Below are positions 1 through 9,125 of a stretch of DNA of 64,000 nucleotides, piece by piece; position 1 is the first letter of the stretch; each line of letters begins with the position of its first letter. The translations under genes were made by a program, and so were the position numbers. The DNA is from an uncultured Paracoccaceae bacterium (GTDB taxonomy: Bacteria; Pseudomonadota; Alphaproteobacteria; Rhodobacterales; Rhodobacteraceae): the NCBI GenBank assembly GCA_947492825.1, contig CANLNT010000001.1:372001-436000 (forward strand), written 5' to 3'. The notes beneath the pieces are model-generated. The model was not told the origin of the DNA. It searched no databases and saw only the letters and a list, made by a program, of their open reading frames with translations.

Positions 1-68
1 TGCGCTGTGGCGTCCGCACGCCACAACCCGCCGCTTTCAAGGCGCTCGTATTCCTTGAGTGCTGTCAT
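1..68 (-). CDS. 5' end of an unrecognised gene, cut by the window edge
   Basis: Reading leftward from an ATG at 68, the frame stays open to base 1 and gives MTALKEYERLESGGLWRADA and on. This has the normal look of a real alphaproteobacterial N-terminus, not an antisense shadow. It lies downstream of, and on the same strand as, the acyl-CoA ligase, with about 67 bp between them, so the two could be cotranscribed. Only about 22 codons are visible, and no function can be assigned. Confidence 0.5.
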   Translation of the reverse strand, partial: MTALKEYERLESGGLWRADATA

Positions 69-135
69 CCGCTCGATTTGCCCTTTTTTGCTACCATAGC
101 GTGGGGCAGGGCCGGGCGACAACTGCTACAAATGG

Positions 136-1761
136 TCAGAGCGCCTTGGCGAGGCCCCGCAGTTCAAATTTCTGAATCTTGCCCGTCGAGGTTTTGGGCA
201 ACTCCTGAAACACGACCCGTTTGGGGCATTTGAACCCAGCCAGTCGCGTGCGGGTAAAGGCGATCACTTCAGCCTCTTCAGCAGTCTGGCCATCTTTGAG
301 TTCAATAAAGGCGCAGGGCACTTCGCCCCATTTGTCATCCGGTTTGGCGACCACCGCACAAAGCGAGACAGCAGGGTGGTGCATCAACGCGCCTTCAACC
401 TCAACGGAAGAGATGTTTTCCCCGCCTGAGATAATGATGTCCTTGGCCCGGTCGCTGATTTGGATGTAGCCATCAGGGTGCTGGATGGCGAGGTCTTCGG
501 AATGGAAATAGCCACCAGCAAAGGCTTTGGCTGTAGCCTCCGGATTCTTCAGGTAGCCTTTCATCACAGCATTGCCGCGCATGACAATTTCGCCTTGTGT
601 GCCGCCATCCGTCGTCACTTGATCCATCTGGTCATCAACGACAGTCACGTTTTCCATCATCGGAAAGGCCACGCCTTGCCGCGCCTTGATCGCAGCCTGA
701 TCTTCGCCCGGAAGATCATCCCACTCTGCGTTCCAAACGCATTCGGTGACGTGGCCATAGGTCTCGGTCAGCCCATAGACTTGCGTGACGTTGAACCCCA
801 GCTTGCCAACCGCAGCCAGCAAGGCGGCCGCCGGGGGCGCGCCTGCTGTAAAGACCTCGACCGTGTGATCAAAGGGTCGACGATCCGCATCGTCAGCGTT
901 GACGATCAGGTTCAGCACGATGGGCGCGCCACCGAAATGGGTGACACCGTGATCCGCGATCGCATCATAGATCGCGCGCGCCGTGACATCGCGACAGCAA
1001 ACAGCCGTCCCGCCGAGTGCGGGCAGCATCCAGGTGTGGTTCCAACCGTTGCAGTGGAACAGCGGCACGATCTGCAGCAGTTTTGGGAAAAGGGTCATCC
1101 GCCAGGAAATCGGCGTACCCATCGTCATCAGGTAAGCACCACGATGGTGATAGACCACGCCTTTGGGCCGTCCTGTGGTGCCGGACGTGTAGTTCAGCGC
1201 AAGGCTTTCCCATTCGTCTTCGGGCATAATCCAAGGGAAATCGGCATCACCGGTGCCGACGAAATCCTCATAGGTTTGGTAGTTGCCGGTCGCTGCGATA
1301 CCTGCCACCGGGTCGGGCACTTCAATGATCGTGGGCGGCGTCCCTTCCATCAGTGTCAGGGCCTCTGTCACGACGGGCAGAAACTGCGTATCAACCAGGA
1401 CCACCTTGGCTTCGCCGTGATCGAAGATGTAGCCGATCGTGTCAGCATCAAGCCGCGTGTTGATCGTGTTGACGATCGCACCACAGGCGGGGACGGCAAA
1501 GGATGCCTCTGACTGCGCTGGAACATTCGGCAGGATTGTCGCCACCACGTCACCCGGTGCAACACCGGCCTTGGCCAAAGCGCTCGCCAGTTGGCTGACG
1601 CGTGCGTGGTATTCAGCGTAGTTCAGCGCTGTGTCGCCATAAACCAGCGCTGTGCGGGTTGGATAGACACGTACGGCCCTTGCCAGATGGCTTAATGGGG
1701 TCAAAGGCACATGGTTGGCGGCACATTTGTCCAGCCCTGTTTCATCGCGCATCCAGCCCAT
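136..1761 (-). CDS. AMP-forming acyl-CoA ligase, DmdB-like
   Basis: This 541-residue adenylate-forming enzyme activates a carboxylic acid to its CoA thioester through an acyl-AMP. The ATP P-loop YTSGTTGRPKG is at about residues 191-201. The A5 motif VYGLTET is at about 328-334, and the hinge region SDRAKDIIISGGENIS is near 443. The C-terminal PKTSTGKIQK carries the conserved catalytic lysine. The length is normal for the family. Overall it resembles medium-chain acyl-CoA ligases and 3-methylmercaptopropionyl-CoA ligase (DmdB) of marine Rhodobacteraceae, but the acyl substrate cannot be read from the motifs. It is divergent from the EamA exporter, with a 96-bp gap, and stands apart from the beta-oxidation operon at 3,471-11,613. 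The choice of DmdB over other ligases is inference. Confidence 0.88.
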   Translation of the reverse strand: MGWMRDETGLDKCAANHVPLTPLSHLARAVRVYPTRTALVYGDTALNYAEYHARVSQLASALAKAGVAPGDVVATILPNVPAQSEASFAVPACGAIVNTINTRLDADTIGYIFDHGEAKVVLVDTQFLPVVTEALTLMEGTPPTIIEVPDPVAGIAATGNYQTYEDFVGTGDADFPWIMPEDEWESLALNYTSGTTGRPKGVVYHHRGAYLMTMGTPISWRMTLFPKLLQIVPLFHCNGWNHTWMLPALGGTAVCCRDVTARAIYDAIADHGVTHFGGAPIVLNLIVNADDADRRPFDHTVEVFTAGAPPAAALLAAVGKLGFNVTQVYGLTETYGHVTECVWNAEWDDLPGEDQAAIKARQGVAFPMMENVTVVDDQMDQVTTDGGTQGEIVMRGNAVMKGYLKNPEATAKAFAGGYFHSEDLAIQHPDGYIQISDRAKDIIISGGENISSVEVEGALMHHPAVSLCAVVAKPDDKWGEVPCAFIELKDGQTAEEAEVIAFTRTRLAGFKCPKRVVFQELPKTSTGKIQKFELRGLAKAL

Positions 1762-1857
1762 CGTAATCCTCCCAAACCGTGATGTCGTTTTCAGGGTTGA
1801 GTATTGCTGTGCTTATGTGACTTTGCCAATGGCGAAAGCACCAACTCAGGCAACTTG

Positions 1858-2766
1858 ATGACAACCAATTTCGTTCAACCCGGTCGCGCTGCACTGATGA
1901 TTGTCGCGGGCATGATGACGCTTGGGCTGACGGATAATTTCGTACCATTTGTGACCACTGACAGTTCGCTCTCGCAGTTCCATCTGGTCCGGGGCGGATT
2001 GGTCCTGTTTGCGCTTGGGATAGCGGCGCAATTCGGTGTCGGCACCTTGCGGCCAAAGCGGCCCGGTGCCGTGCTGGGGCGAAGCATGTTTACCGCAGGT
2101 GCCATGGTGATCTACTTTGGTTGCCTCGCCCTATTGCCAATCGGGGTTGTGGTGGCGGGGCTGTTTACCGCGCCGCTTTTTGTGGTGCTGATCACCGTTC
2201 TGTTCCAAGGCAAGCGCGTTGGCCCGGTGCGGTGGCTGGCGGTTGTGGCGGGCTTTGCCGGTGCGGTCATGGTGATCCGGCCTGATCCGGCGGCGCTGAA
2301 CCTTGTGGCTTTTCTGCCGGTCCTTGCGGGGTTGCTATATGCCATAGGGGCGGTCGCGACCCGCGCTTGGTGCGAAGGCGAGGCGACATCAACCCTGACC
2401 GCGTGGTTCTTTGGCCTGCTGACGCTGTTTGGTGCCTTGGGTGTCATCGCCTTGCCTGCCGGCGGCGGTGGCGGGGCAGAGGGGTTCCCGTTACGCGGCT
2501 GGATGCCCCTGACCCCCACGCTAATCGCCTGGTACATCGCGCAGGCCATTGGCGCATTGGTTGGGATCGTGCTGATCTTTCGCGGCTATCAGTTGGGCGA
2601 GGCAAGCTTTGTCGCTGTTTTTGAATATTCGTTGCTGATCTTCGCCAGTGTCTGGGCCTACATCCTGTGGGGTCAGACCGTGCCGCCTTTGGGATTGTTC
2701 GGGATGGTACTGATTGCGGCAGCGGGGATCATCATTGCAATCCGAAGCCGGGGTGAGGGCGCATGA
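1858..2766 (+). CDS. EamA/DMT-family membrane transporter
   Basis: A very hydrophobic protein of 302 residues with about ten predicted membrane helices and two repeated EamA halves. This is the architecture of drug/metabolite exporters of the inner membrane. The substrate is unknown. The ATG at 1858 was chosen because the longer frame from a TTG at 1804 adds a polar, unconserved-looking leader before MTTNFVQPGRAAL. The last codons overlap the next gene by four bases (ATGA), so the transporter and the sulfotransferase-like gene are almost certainly translationally coupled. Confidence 0.85.
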   Translation: MTTNFVQPGRAALMIVAGMMTLGLTDNFVPFVTTDSSLSQFHLVRGGLVLFALGIAAQFGVGTLRPKRPGAVLGRSMFTAGAMVIYFGCLALLPIGVVVAGLFTAPLFVVLITVLFQGKRVGPVRWLAVVAGFAGAVMVIRPDPAALNLVAFLPVLAGLLYAIGAVATRAWCEGEATSTLTAWFFGLLTLFGALGVIALPAGGGGGAEGFPLRGWMPLTPTLIAWYIAQAIGALVGIVLIFRGYQLGEASFVAVFEYSLLIFASVWAYILWGQTVPPLGLFGMVLIAAAGIIIAIRSRGEGA

Positions 2767-3419
2767 TAATCTCGCGCGGACGGCGCTATGTCTTTGTGCA
2801 TATTCCCAAGACCGGCGGCACCGCGATGGCGTTGGCACTGGAAGCGCGCGCCATGAAAGACGATGTCCTAATCGGCGACACCCCCAAAGCCGTGCGCAGA
2901 CGCGGGCGATTGAAAGGCGTTCAAACATCTGGCCGGTTGTGGAAACACAGCACTCTCGCCGATGCCGAAGGGCTGATAACCCGCGACGAGATGACCGATT
3001 TCATGGTCGTCACCATGGTCCGTAATCCTTGGGATCGGATCGTCAGCTATTATCACTGGCTACAAGCGCAGCGCTTTGAGCACCCTGCGGTGAAACTGGC
3101 GCAAGCGCTTGATTTCAGTGAATTTCTCAACCACGCACATACGCAATCCGGGCTGCGCGCCAACCCTTACGCGCATTATGTGACCGATGGCGCTGGTCGG
3201 ATTTGTGATACGCTTTTTGCACGGCTGGAACACTGGCAAGATGATCTGGAACCTTTCGCACAACATCTTGGGTTTCGCATCGATCTTCCGCGCGCAAATG
3301 TGTCTGATCGCAGGCGCGATTGGCGCGGGTACTATTCAGATGCCGATGCGGGTCTGGTCGCAAAACTTTGTCAGGCTGACATCGCGCGAAGCGGCTATGT
3401 GTTTGATACCGGAGTATAG
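2763..3419 (+). CDS. Sulfotransferase-family protein
   Basis: This 218-residue protein carries the two PAPS-binding hallmarks of cytosolic-type sulfotransferases. HIPKTGGTA, near residues 14-22, is the 5'-phosphosulfate loop. VRNPWDRIVSYYHW, near 84-97, is the 3'-phosphate site. The family transfers sulfate from PAPS to hydroxyl or amino groups. Small bacterial members of this HIPKTGGT group are abundant in Rhodobacteraceae and their acceptors are mostly unknown. It overlaps the EamA exporter by four bases, which suggests that modification and export could be linked (inference). No signal peptide is seen. Confidence 0.8.
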   Translation: MIISRGRRYVFVHIPKTGGTAMALALEARAMKDDVLIGDTPKAVRRRGRLKGVQTSGRLWKHSTLADAEGLITRDEMTDFMVVTMVRNPWDRIVSYYHWLQAQRFEHPAVKLAQALDFSEFLNHAHTQSGLRANPYAHYVTDGAGRICDTLFARLEHWQDDLEPFAQHLGFRIDLPRANVSDRRRDWRGYYSDADAGLVAKLCQADIARSGYVFDTGV

Positions 3420-3423
3420 AAAA

Positions 3424-3447
3424 GGCGCGGTCATTGCCGACCGCGCC
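3424..3447 (-). terminator. Rho-independent terminator of the fad operon
   Basis: A perfect 9-bp stem, GGCGCGGTC / GACCGCGCC, with a six-base loop lies between the converging sulfotransferase and fadJ genes. On the minus strand the hairpin is followed by TTTT, so it best fits the end of the leftward operon. It may stop transcription from both sides. Confidence 0.75.
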
Positions 3448-3470
3448 CGCTTTGTTGGATTGGTGATGGA

Positions 3471-5666
3471 TCAGGCGGCCTTTGCCGCCTTGCCAAACCG
3501 GCCATAGAAAGACTGATTTTTCTCGGCCATCTCGCGCAAGAGCGCTGGCGTTGTGAACCGCGCACCATAAGCAGCAGTCAGTTGATCGCACCGCTCTGCC
3601 GCATAGGGCGACCCAATGATATCGAGCCAGCTGAACGGGCCGCCGGACCAAGGTGCAAAGCCCCAGCCAAGGATCGCGCCCACATCGCCTTCGCGGATGT
3701 CTTCCAGTACGTCTTCTTCCAAGGCGCGAACCGCTTCCAACACCTGTGCGAATAGCAGGCGATGCTGCACTTCGGTCAGTTCGGGCTGCGTGTCCGCCAC
3801 CGGGTATTTCGCAGACAGACCTTCCCAAAGGCCTTGCCGCCTGCCCTTATCGTCATAGGCATAAAAGCCGGAGTTGGACTTCCGGCCCAGACGGCCTTCG
3901 TCGAACATCCAGAACAGGACCTCGTCCTGCGCGTCGTCATAGGCGTCGCCCATCGCAGCCTTGGTCGCCTTTGCGATCTTCACGCCAAGGTCGATTGAAG
4001 TCTCATCCGTCAGTTGCAGCGGGCCAAGTGGCATGCCGACAAGTTTGGCTGCGTTTTCGATCAACGCAGGCTCAACCCCTTCTTTCACCATCCGAATGCC
4101 TTCGTTGATGTAAGGAATAATGCAGCGGTTGGCATAGAAGAACCGCGCATCATTGACGACGATCGGTGTTTTGCGGATCTGGCGCACAAAGTCGAGCGCC
4201 TTGGCCACGGCAACATCGCCGGTTTTCTGGCCTTTGATGATCTCGACCAGCATCATCTTGTCGACGGGGCTGAAAAAGTGGATGCCGATGAATTTCTCTG
4301 CGTCATTTGCAGCCTTGGCCAGTTCCGTGATCGGCAAGGTAGAGGTGTTGGTGGCAAAAATCGCATCAGGGCAGGCGGCCTGCACCTGCGCTGTCACCTC
4401 TGCCTTGACGCCCACGTCTTCGAACACGGCTTCGACGATCAGATCGCAACCGGCCAGGGCGGCATAGTCGGTGGTCGCGTTGATCAGGCCCAGCACGGCC
4501 TCTTTCTTTTCCGGTGTCGCCTTTTTGCGCGCGATCCCTTTGTCCATGTAGTCGGCAGTGTAGGATTTGCCCTTGTCTGCCGCCTCTTGCTTGGCGTCAA
4601 TCAGTACGACCTGAATGCCTGCCAAGGCCGAGACAAGCGCGATACCCGCGCCCATCATGCCCGCACCAATCACACCAACCTTTTGCACCTTTTGGTCGTC
4701 AACAGCAGGGCGGTTGGCGCCTTTTTCCAGTGCTTCTTTGTTGATGAACAAGCTGCGGATCATCGCACTGGATGAGGGGTTCATCAGCACATTGGTGAAC
4801 CAGCGCGCCTCGATTTGAAGGGCGGTGTCAAAGGGAACCAGCGCACCTTCGTAAACCGCCGACAGCAACGCCTTGGCCGCTGGGTAGACACCCATCGTCT
4901 TGCCGTTGACCATCGCGCTTGCACCCACAAAGTTCATGAAACCTGCAGGGTGATAGGGCGCACCGCCAGGCATCTTGTAACCCTTCTGGTCCCAGGGTTT
5001 GACGATGTCCGCATCGGTGGCGTTCAACACCCATTCTTTGGCTTTCGTCAGCAATTGATCGGCAGGAACAACTTCATCAACCACGCCGGCCGCTTTGGCC
5101 TTGGCGGGGGTGTTCAACTTGCCCTCAAGCAGCAGCGGGGAGGCGGCAATCGCGCCGAGTTTGCGCACAAGGCGGGTTGTTCCGCCTGCGCCGGGGAAGA
5201 TGCCAACCATGATTTCCGGAAGGCCGATCTTGGCCTTGGGGTTGTCAGCTGCAAAGATGCGGTGACAGGCCAGCGGAACCTCAAGGCCGATGCCCAACGC
5301 CGTGCCGGGCAGGGCCGCTGCAATCGGCTTACCGCCTTTGAGCGTCTTGGGGTCCATGCCTGCGCGTTCGATTTTGCGCAGGGCGCGGTGGCCATTCATT
5401 GTGAATTCAAACAGGCCCTCTGCTGGGTTGTCCTTGTACTCTTCACGGATCGTGCCCAGCACGTTCAGGTCCATCCCCCCGGCAAAGCTGTCCTTGCCAG
5501 AGGTGATAACGATGCCTTTGACAGCATCGTCGCCCAGCGCCTCGTCGACCAATTCGTTCAACAACTTCATGCTGTCGCGCGTCATCACGTTCATTGACTT
5601 GGACTTCACGTCCCAGGTGATTACCGCGACGCCATCGGCGTCTTTTTCAAGGATAAAGTCAGTCAT
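3471..5666 (-). CDS. fadJ: Bifunctional enoyl-CoA hydratase / 3-hydroxyacyl-CoA dehydrogenase
   Basis: A 731-residue multifunctional beta-oxidation protein. The N-terminal third is a crotonase domain, with an oxyanion-type segment FAGGMDLN near residue 60 and GIGLEVPLACHRIFA. The second part is a Rossmann NAD-binding domain starting at KVGVIGAGMMGAGIA near 325. It contains the 3-hydroxyacyl-CoA dehydrogenase signature GIHFFSPVDKMMLVEII and is followed by the C-terminal dehydrogenase domains. The ATG at 5666 (MTDFILEKD) was chosen over an upstream in-frame start at 5723, because the extra 19 residues lie inside the neighbouring gene and do not look conserved. It is the last gene of the operon and overlaps the preceding NTF2-like gene by eight bases. 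It should work with the thiolase at 6,592-7,803. Confidence 0.93.
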   Translation of the reverse strand: MTDFILEKDADGVAVITWDVKSKSMNVMTRDSMKLLNELVDEALGDDAVKGIVITSGKDSFAGGMDLNVLGTIREEYKDNPAEGLFEFTMNGHRALRKIERAGMDPKTLKGGKPIAAALPGTALGIGLEVPLACHRIFAADNPKAKIGLPEIMVGIFPGAGGTTRLVRKLGAIAASPLLLEGKLNTPAKAKAAGVVDEVVPADQLLTKAKEWVLNATDADIVKPWDQKGYKMPGGAPYHPAGFMNFVGASAMVNGKTMGVYPAAKALLSAVYEGALVPFDTALQIEARWFTNVLMNPSSSAMIRSLFINKEALEKGANRPAVDDQKVQKVGVIGAGMMGAGIALVSALAGIQVVLIDAKQEAADKGKSYTADYMDKGIARKKATPEKKEAVLGLINATTDYAALAGCDLIVEAVFEDVGVKAEVTAQVQAACPDAIFATNTSTLPITELAKAANDAEKFIGIHFFSPVDKMMLVEIIKGQKTGDVAVAKALDFVRQIRKTPIVVNDARFFYANRCIIPYINEGIRMVKEGVEPALIENAAKLVGMPLGPLQLTDETSIDLGVKIAKATKAAMGDAYDDAQDEVLFWMFDEGRLGRKSNSGFYAYDDKGRRQGLWEGLSAKYPVADTQPELTEVQHRLLFAQVLEAVRALEEDVLEDIREGDVGAILGWGFAPWSGGPFSWLDIIGSPYAAERCDQLTAAYGARFTTPALLREMAEKNQSFYGRFGKAAKAA

Positions 5667-6585
5667 CAGAGGTCCTTTCGAGGATAGGAGCAAGGTCAGG
5701 CAGCCGCGGTCGTTCCGCGACACGGACCCAAAGCTTGAAATTTTCAGCGTTGTTCAGGATGGCATTGGCGCAATGCGTCTCGCGCCAGTGTCCATCAGCA
5801 CCACGGACCAGCCGGATGCGATTTGGGTAGGGCGGCACGACGCGTTCTGAACCGCGCATCTGATGAGAGATATGCGTGCCGATGATCTCGTTTTCACTTT
5901 CGAACCGCGCCACTTTCACGGTGCGCACAAATTCGGAGATGCCTTCGGTCTGATAATTGCGCGCGAAACGTTCAAAATTGCGCTGCATCCCTTCGACCGT
6001 GGTGGTTTCAATCAGCGCGGTCTCGGTTGTCATGCGATGTGGCAGGTCCACACGTGCGCGCATCTTGTCAAAGTCCTGCTGCATCAGCGCCTCTGCCGTT
6101 GCATCCAGATGGGTCTGATAAATTGCCATTGCCTCCGGATCGCTTGTCTCGACCGCATGCATGGCTTGGGCCTGGCCGTCGTGATCGTCCAGATCATAGT
6201 CAGACGACGTGATGACCCACCGCCCATTGATCCGCTCCAGTACAGAAAAGACGGGGTAGGGCGGCACGACATCCTCGCCATCTTTCAAGACATAGCTGAC
6301 ATGGGTGGCTTCAACCCGGTCAGGCCCCTGAAACAGTGCCGCGACACATTCACGGTAAAGCCGCGTGACACCTTTCGATTCAAAGTGATCGCAAAGGCTG
6401 TGAAATGTCTGTTCCAGATCATCGCGATTGCGCACGATGATCCGGCTGTTCGCCGTGGTCATCTGTTGAGGAAGATTAAAACAATCCGCGAAAGCCTCAA
6501 AATCCCGCGCCATCAGGGCTTGTGCCGTGATGTGCAGCAGATGTTCCGAAACTTCCTTGGCCGTTTCAAACTTTTGGTCCTTCAT
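5659..6585 (-). CDS. Unknown protein with two NTF2/SnoaL-like repeats
   Basis: A soluble 308-residue protein made of two similar halves of about 150 residues. Each half starts with a helical segment ending in DF(E/D) and a (D/N)LP-MTT motif (QQMTTANS in the first, HRMTTETA in the second). Each then has an R/E-F-x-R-x-V strand, a THVSYVL or THISHQM strand, and a PPYP motif followed by a GRW or GHW strand. This layout is typical of the NTF2-like (SnoaL/nuclear transport factor) cone fold. No catalytic residues can be named. It lies between thiolase and fadJ, with a 6-bp gap and an 8-bp overlap, so it is certainly cotranscribed with fatty-acid or acyl-CoA oxidation genes. A role in that pathway is inference. 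Confidence 0.75.
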   Translation of the reverse strand: MKDQKFETAKEVSEHLLHITAQALMARDFEAFADCFNLPQQMTTANSRIIVRNRDDLEQTFHSLCDHFESKGVTRLYRECVAALFQGPDRVEATHVSYVLKDGEDVVPPYPVFSVLERINGRWVITSSDYDLDDHDGQAQAMHAVETSDPEAMAIYQTHLDATAEALMQQDFDKMRARVDLPHRMTTETALIETTTVEGMQRNFERFARNYQTEGISEFVRTVKVARFESENEIIGTHISHQMRGSERVVPPYPNRIRLVRGADGHWRETHCANAILNNAENFKLWVRVAERPRLPDLAPILERTSDD

Positions 6586-6591
6586 TGCGGA

Positions 6592-7803
6592 TCACACACG
6601 TTCAATGATCGTGGCGGCACCCATGCCGGATGCAATGCAAAGTGTTGCAAGGCCGGTACCCTTGCCGGTCCGCTCCAGCTCGTCCAGCAGGGTGCCAATG
6701 ATGATCGCACCGGTGGCCCCCAGCGGGTGGCCCATGGCAATGGACCCGCCGTTCACATTGACCACGCTGTCATCCACGTCAAAGGCCTGCATGAAGCGCA
6801 ACACGACAGAGGCAAAGGCCTCGTTCACCTCAAACAGGTCGATGTCGCTGATCGACATGCCTGAATCGGCCATGATCTTCTCGGTCACAGGAACCGGACC
6901 GGTCAGCATGATGGTTGGATCGGTTCCAATTTTGGCTGTTGCCTTGATCCGCGCGCGTGGCTTGAGGCCCATCGCATCGCCCCATTCCTTGGACGCGACC
7001 AATACACCGGCCGCCCCATCCACGATGCCAGAAGAATTGCCTGCGTGGTGGATATGGTTGATCCGCTCTAGGTGCGGGTACTTCATCAGCGCGACCTTAT
7101 CAAAGCCGGGCATCACCTCGCCCATCGCCTGAAAGGCGGGATTTAGACCGCCAAGCGATTGCATGTCGGTGCCGGGGCGCATGTATTCGTCGTGGGCCAG
7201 AATGGGTAGACCGTTTATGTCGCGCACGGTCACGATGGATTTGTCGAAACGCTTGTCATCCCAGGCTGCCTTGGCGCGCTGCTGGCTTTTTACTGCCAGT
7301 TGGTCTGCATCGTCGCGGCTAAAGCCGTATTCGGTGGCGATGATGTCGGCAGAGATACCCTGCGGGACAAAATACGTCTCCATCGCGATAGAGGGATCCA
7401 CCGCAATTGCCGCACCATCACTGCCCATCGCCACGCGGCCCATCATTTCCACACCACCAGCGATATAAGCACCACCAGCACCGCCCTTGACCTGATTGGC
7501 GGCCAAGTTCACAGCCTCCATCCCAGAGGCGCAGAAGCGGTTGATCGCCAAGCCGGGGATGCTTTCATCCAGATCAGAGGCAAGCACCGCCGTCCGGGCC
7601 AGACATCCGCCCTGCTCGCCCACCTGGGTTACGTTGCCCCAGATCACGTCTTCAACTGCATGGCCTTCCAGACCGTTTCGATCTTTCAGTGCATTCAGCA
7701 CACCGGCTGACAGGCGCGCAGAAGTTACCTCATGCAGGCTGCCGTCTTTGCGGCCTTTGCCGCGTGGCGTGCGCACGGTGTCATAGATATAGGCGTCGGT
7801 CAT
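6592..7803 (-). CDS. fadA: Acetyl-CoA acyltransferase (thiolase)
   Basis: A 403-residue thiolase that cleaves 3-ketoacyl-CoA with CoA to release acetyl-CoA. The acylated catalytic cysteine is Cys91 in NRFCASGMEAV. The histidine loop GHPLGATGA is near 357, and the second active cysteine is in CIASGMGAA near the C-terminus. Length and motifs are standard. The gene sits 12 bp downstream of the GST gene and 6 bp upstream of the duplicated NTF2-like gene. With fadJ it completes the last three steps of beta-oxidation. FadI rather than FadA, or an acetoacetyl-CoA thiolase, remain possible. Confidence 0.93.
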   Translation of the reverse strand: MTDAYIYDTVRTPRGKGRKDGSLHEVTSARLSAGVLNALKDRNGLEGHAVEDVIWGNVTQVGEQGGCLARTAVLASDLDESIPGLAINRFCASGMEAVNLAANQVKGGAGGAYIAGGVEMMGRVAMGSDGAAIAVDPSIAMETYFVPQGISADIIATEYGFSRDDADQLAVKSQQRAKAAWDDKRFDKSIVTVRDINGLPILAHDEYMRPGTDMQSLGGLNPAFQAMGEVMPGFDKVALMKYPHLERINHIHHAGNSSGIVDGAAGVLVASKEWGDAMGLKPRARIKATAKIGTDPTIMLTGPVPVTEKIMADSGMSISDIDLFEVNEAFASVVLRFMQAFDVDDSVVNVNGGSIAMGHPLGATGAIIIGTLLDELERTGKGTGLATLCIASGMGAATIIERV

Positions 7804-7815
7804 TCTCGTCTCCTG

Positions 7816-8442
7816 TTAAGCGGTGCCGGGCAGCGCCCGGGGCATCAGATCGTATGGATGTTTCCAACCGGGCACGGCGGCGACGTTGTCGAGCCAGCGG
7901 TTGATATGTGGGTACGCGGTGCGTTCAAAGCCAAAGGGCTCTGGGTAATAGAGATACGAACAGCAGGACAGGTCGGCATTGGTGATACTGTCGCCCACGA
8001 TCCAGTCGCGCCCATCAAGATGGTCATTCAGCACGCTGTATGCGGCCTTGAGCCGCCCTTGGGTAAAGGCAATCACCTCAGCGGGGCGCTTGTCCTCTGG
8101 CAAAAAGTTCATCAGGAAACGCAGCATCCCCGCCTGCGAGCTGAGCTTGTGATTGTCCCATAGCACCCAGCGCAGCACTTCGTACTTGGCGGATTTCGGG
8201 CCGCCGAACAGGCCGGTCTTGTCTGTGATGTATTGCTGAATGGCGCCTGACTGGCTGAGCCGGACATCACCGTCTTCCAGAACCGGGGCTTCACCCATAC
8301 CGTTCACGGCGCGCCATTCCGGTGTGCGCGCGGCGCCATTGAAGAAATCAACATAGACCGGTTCCCAGTCAACACCTGCCAGTTCCAACGCAAGGGCAGC
8401 CTTGTAGCTGTTCCCACTTTCGCCAAAGCAATGCAGCTTCAT
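7816..8442 (-). CDS. Glutathione S-transferase family protein
   Basis: A 208-residue GST-fold protein. The N-terminal thioredoxin-like domain starts MKLHCFGESGNSYKAALALEL, with a serine (Ser9 or Ser12) as likely catalytic residue. The glutathione-contacting EAPVLEDGD and LSQSGAIQQY segments follow at about 50-72. The rest is an all-helical C-terminal domain. The start at 8442 overlaps the stop of the upstream secreted-protein gene by four bases (ATGA), which decides against the longer frame from 8559. Its location inside a beta-oxidation operon suggests detoxification or a glutathione-linked isomerisation of an acyl intermediate (inference). Confidence 0.87.
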   Translation of the reverse strand: MKLHCFGESGNSYKAALALELAGVDWEPVYVDFFNGAARTPEWRAVNGMGEAPVLEDGDVRLSQSGAIQQYITDKTGLFGGPKSAKYEVLRWVLWDNHKLSSQAGMLRFLMNFLPEDKRPAEVIAFTQGRLKAAYSVLNDHLDGRDWIVGDSITNADLSCCSYLYYPEPFGFERTAYPHINRWLDNVAAVPGWKHPYDLMPRALPGTA

Positions 8443-9125
8443 GGTTGTGTCCCCCCAATGGCAGTGATGTTGAGCGTGGTTTCCAAGATAACCTCGCCCC
8501 GTGAAAAGTTGAAAATCGCCGAGATCGGACACCAGCGGTCGCCACAGGGGCGGTCCCATTCAGCGAAATTTGTGATGTTTGGCGTGAATGCCATGGCCGG
8601 GCGTTCAACCCGGACAAGCGCGTATTCATAAGGGAACCACTGTTCCATGTAGACCGCCATGCTTTCCTGCCGATCAGCGGCAGGTGGCGCAGCCATGCGC
8701 CACTCCAATCGGCAGGTCATACCCGTGTCGCGGGCAGAGATTTCCAGAACAGGGTGACCTTGGGCATCGACCGTGTCGATATTTCCGGTGGCCGAAAGCG
8801 CAAGACGATCGCGATCACCGGTCACTGCGGTTCCCATAAAGAATGCGTTGCTTTCATAGGCCGCAAAACCCGGAGGCATCGCATCCTCCAACGCAGCACC
8901 CTGTTCCAGCGTCAGGCAGGTGTTGCGGAACATGCGGCTGACCAGCACAAGGCCAAGTTCAGTCAATTCCGGCGATGCAGGTGTGCCAAACCGATCTACG
9001 GTCAGATCATCATAGCCCTGAACGGGCGCAAAGATGCCGACGGCCCGCGGTGTTTCACTGATCACCTGGCCCTGCACCGCAAGGGGTAGGCAAAGCAACA
9101 GTGCCGTCAGGCCAAATCGGTTCAT
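8439..9125 (-). CDS. Secreted protein of unknown function
   Basis: A 228-residue protein with a clear Sec signal peptide: MNRFGLTALLLCLPLAVQGQ, with cleavage likely around residues 19-20. Several cysteines (NTCLTL, MTCRLEW, RPCGDRWCP) could form disulfides in the periplasm. No known family is recognised. It is translationally coupled on both sides: its start overlaps the stop of the 70-residue gene and its stop overlaps the GST start, each by four bases. It therefore belongs to the acyl-CoA oxidation operon, though its role there is unclear. Confidence 0.7.
   Translation of the reverse strand: MNRFGLTALLLCLPLAVQGQVISETPRAVGIFAPVQGYDDLTVDRFGTPASPELTELGLVLVSRMFRNTCLTLEQGAALEDAMPPGFAAYESNAFFMGTAVTGDRDRLALSATGNIDTVDAQGHPVLEISARDTGMTCRLEWRMAAPPAADRQESMAVYMEQWFPYEYALVRVERPAMAFTPNITNFAEWDRPCGDRWCPISAIFNFSRGEVILETTLNITAIGGTQP

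Noticed and set aside
460-1512. A 350-codon rightward frame across the acyl-CoA ligase
   Set aside because: It is fully antisense to a gene with clear ligase motifs, and its composition (many His, Arg, Gly) is the usual shadow of GC-rich codons.
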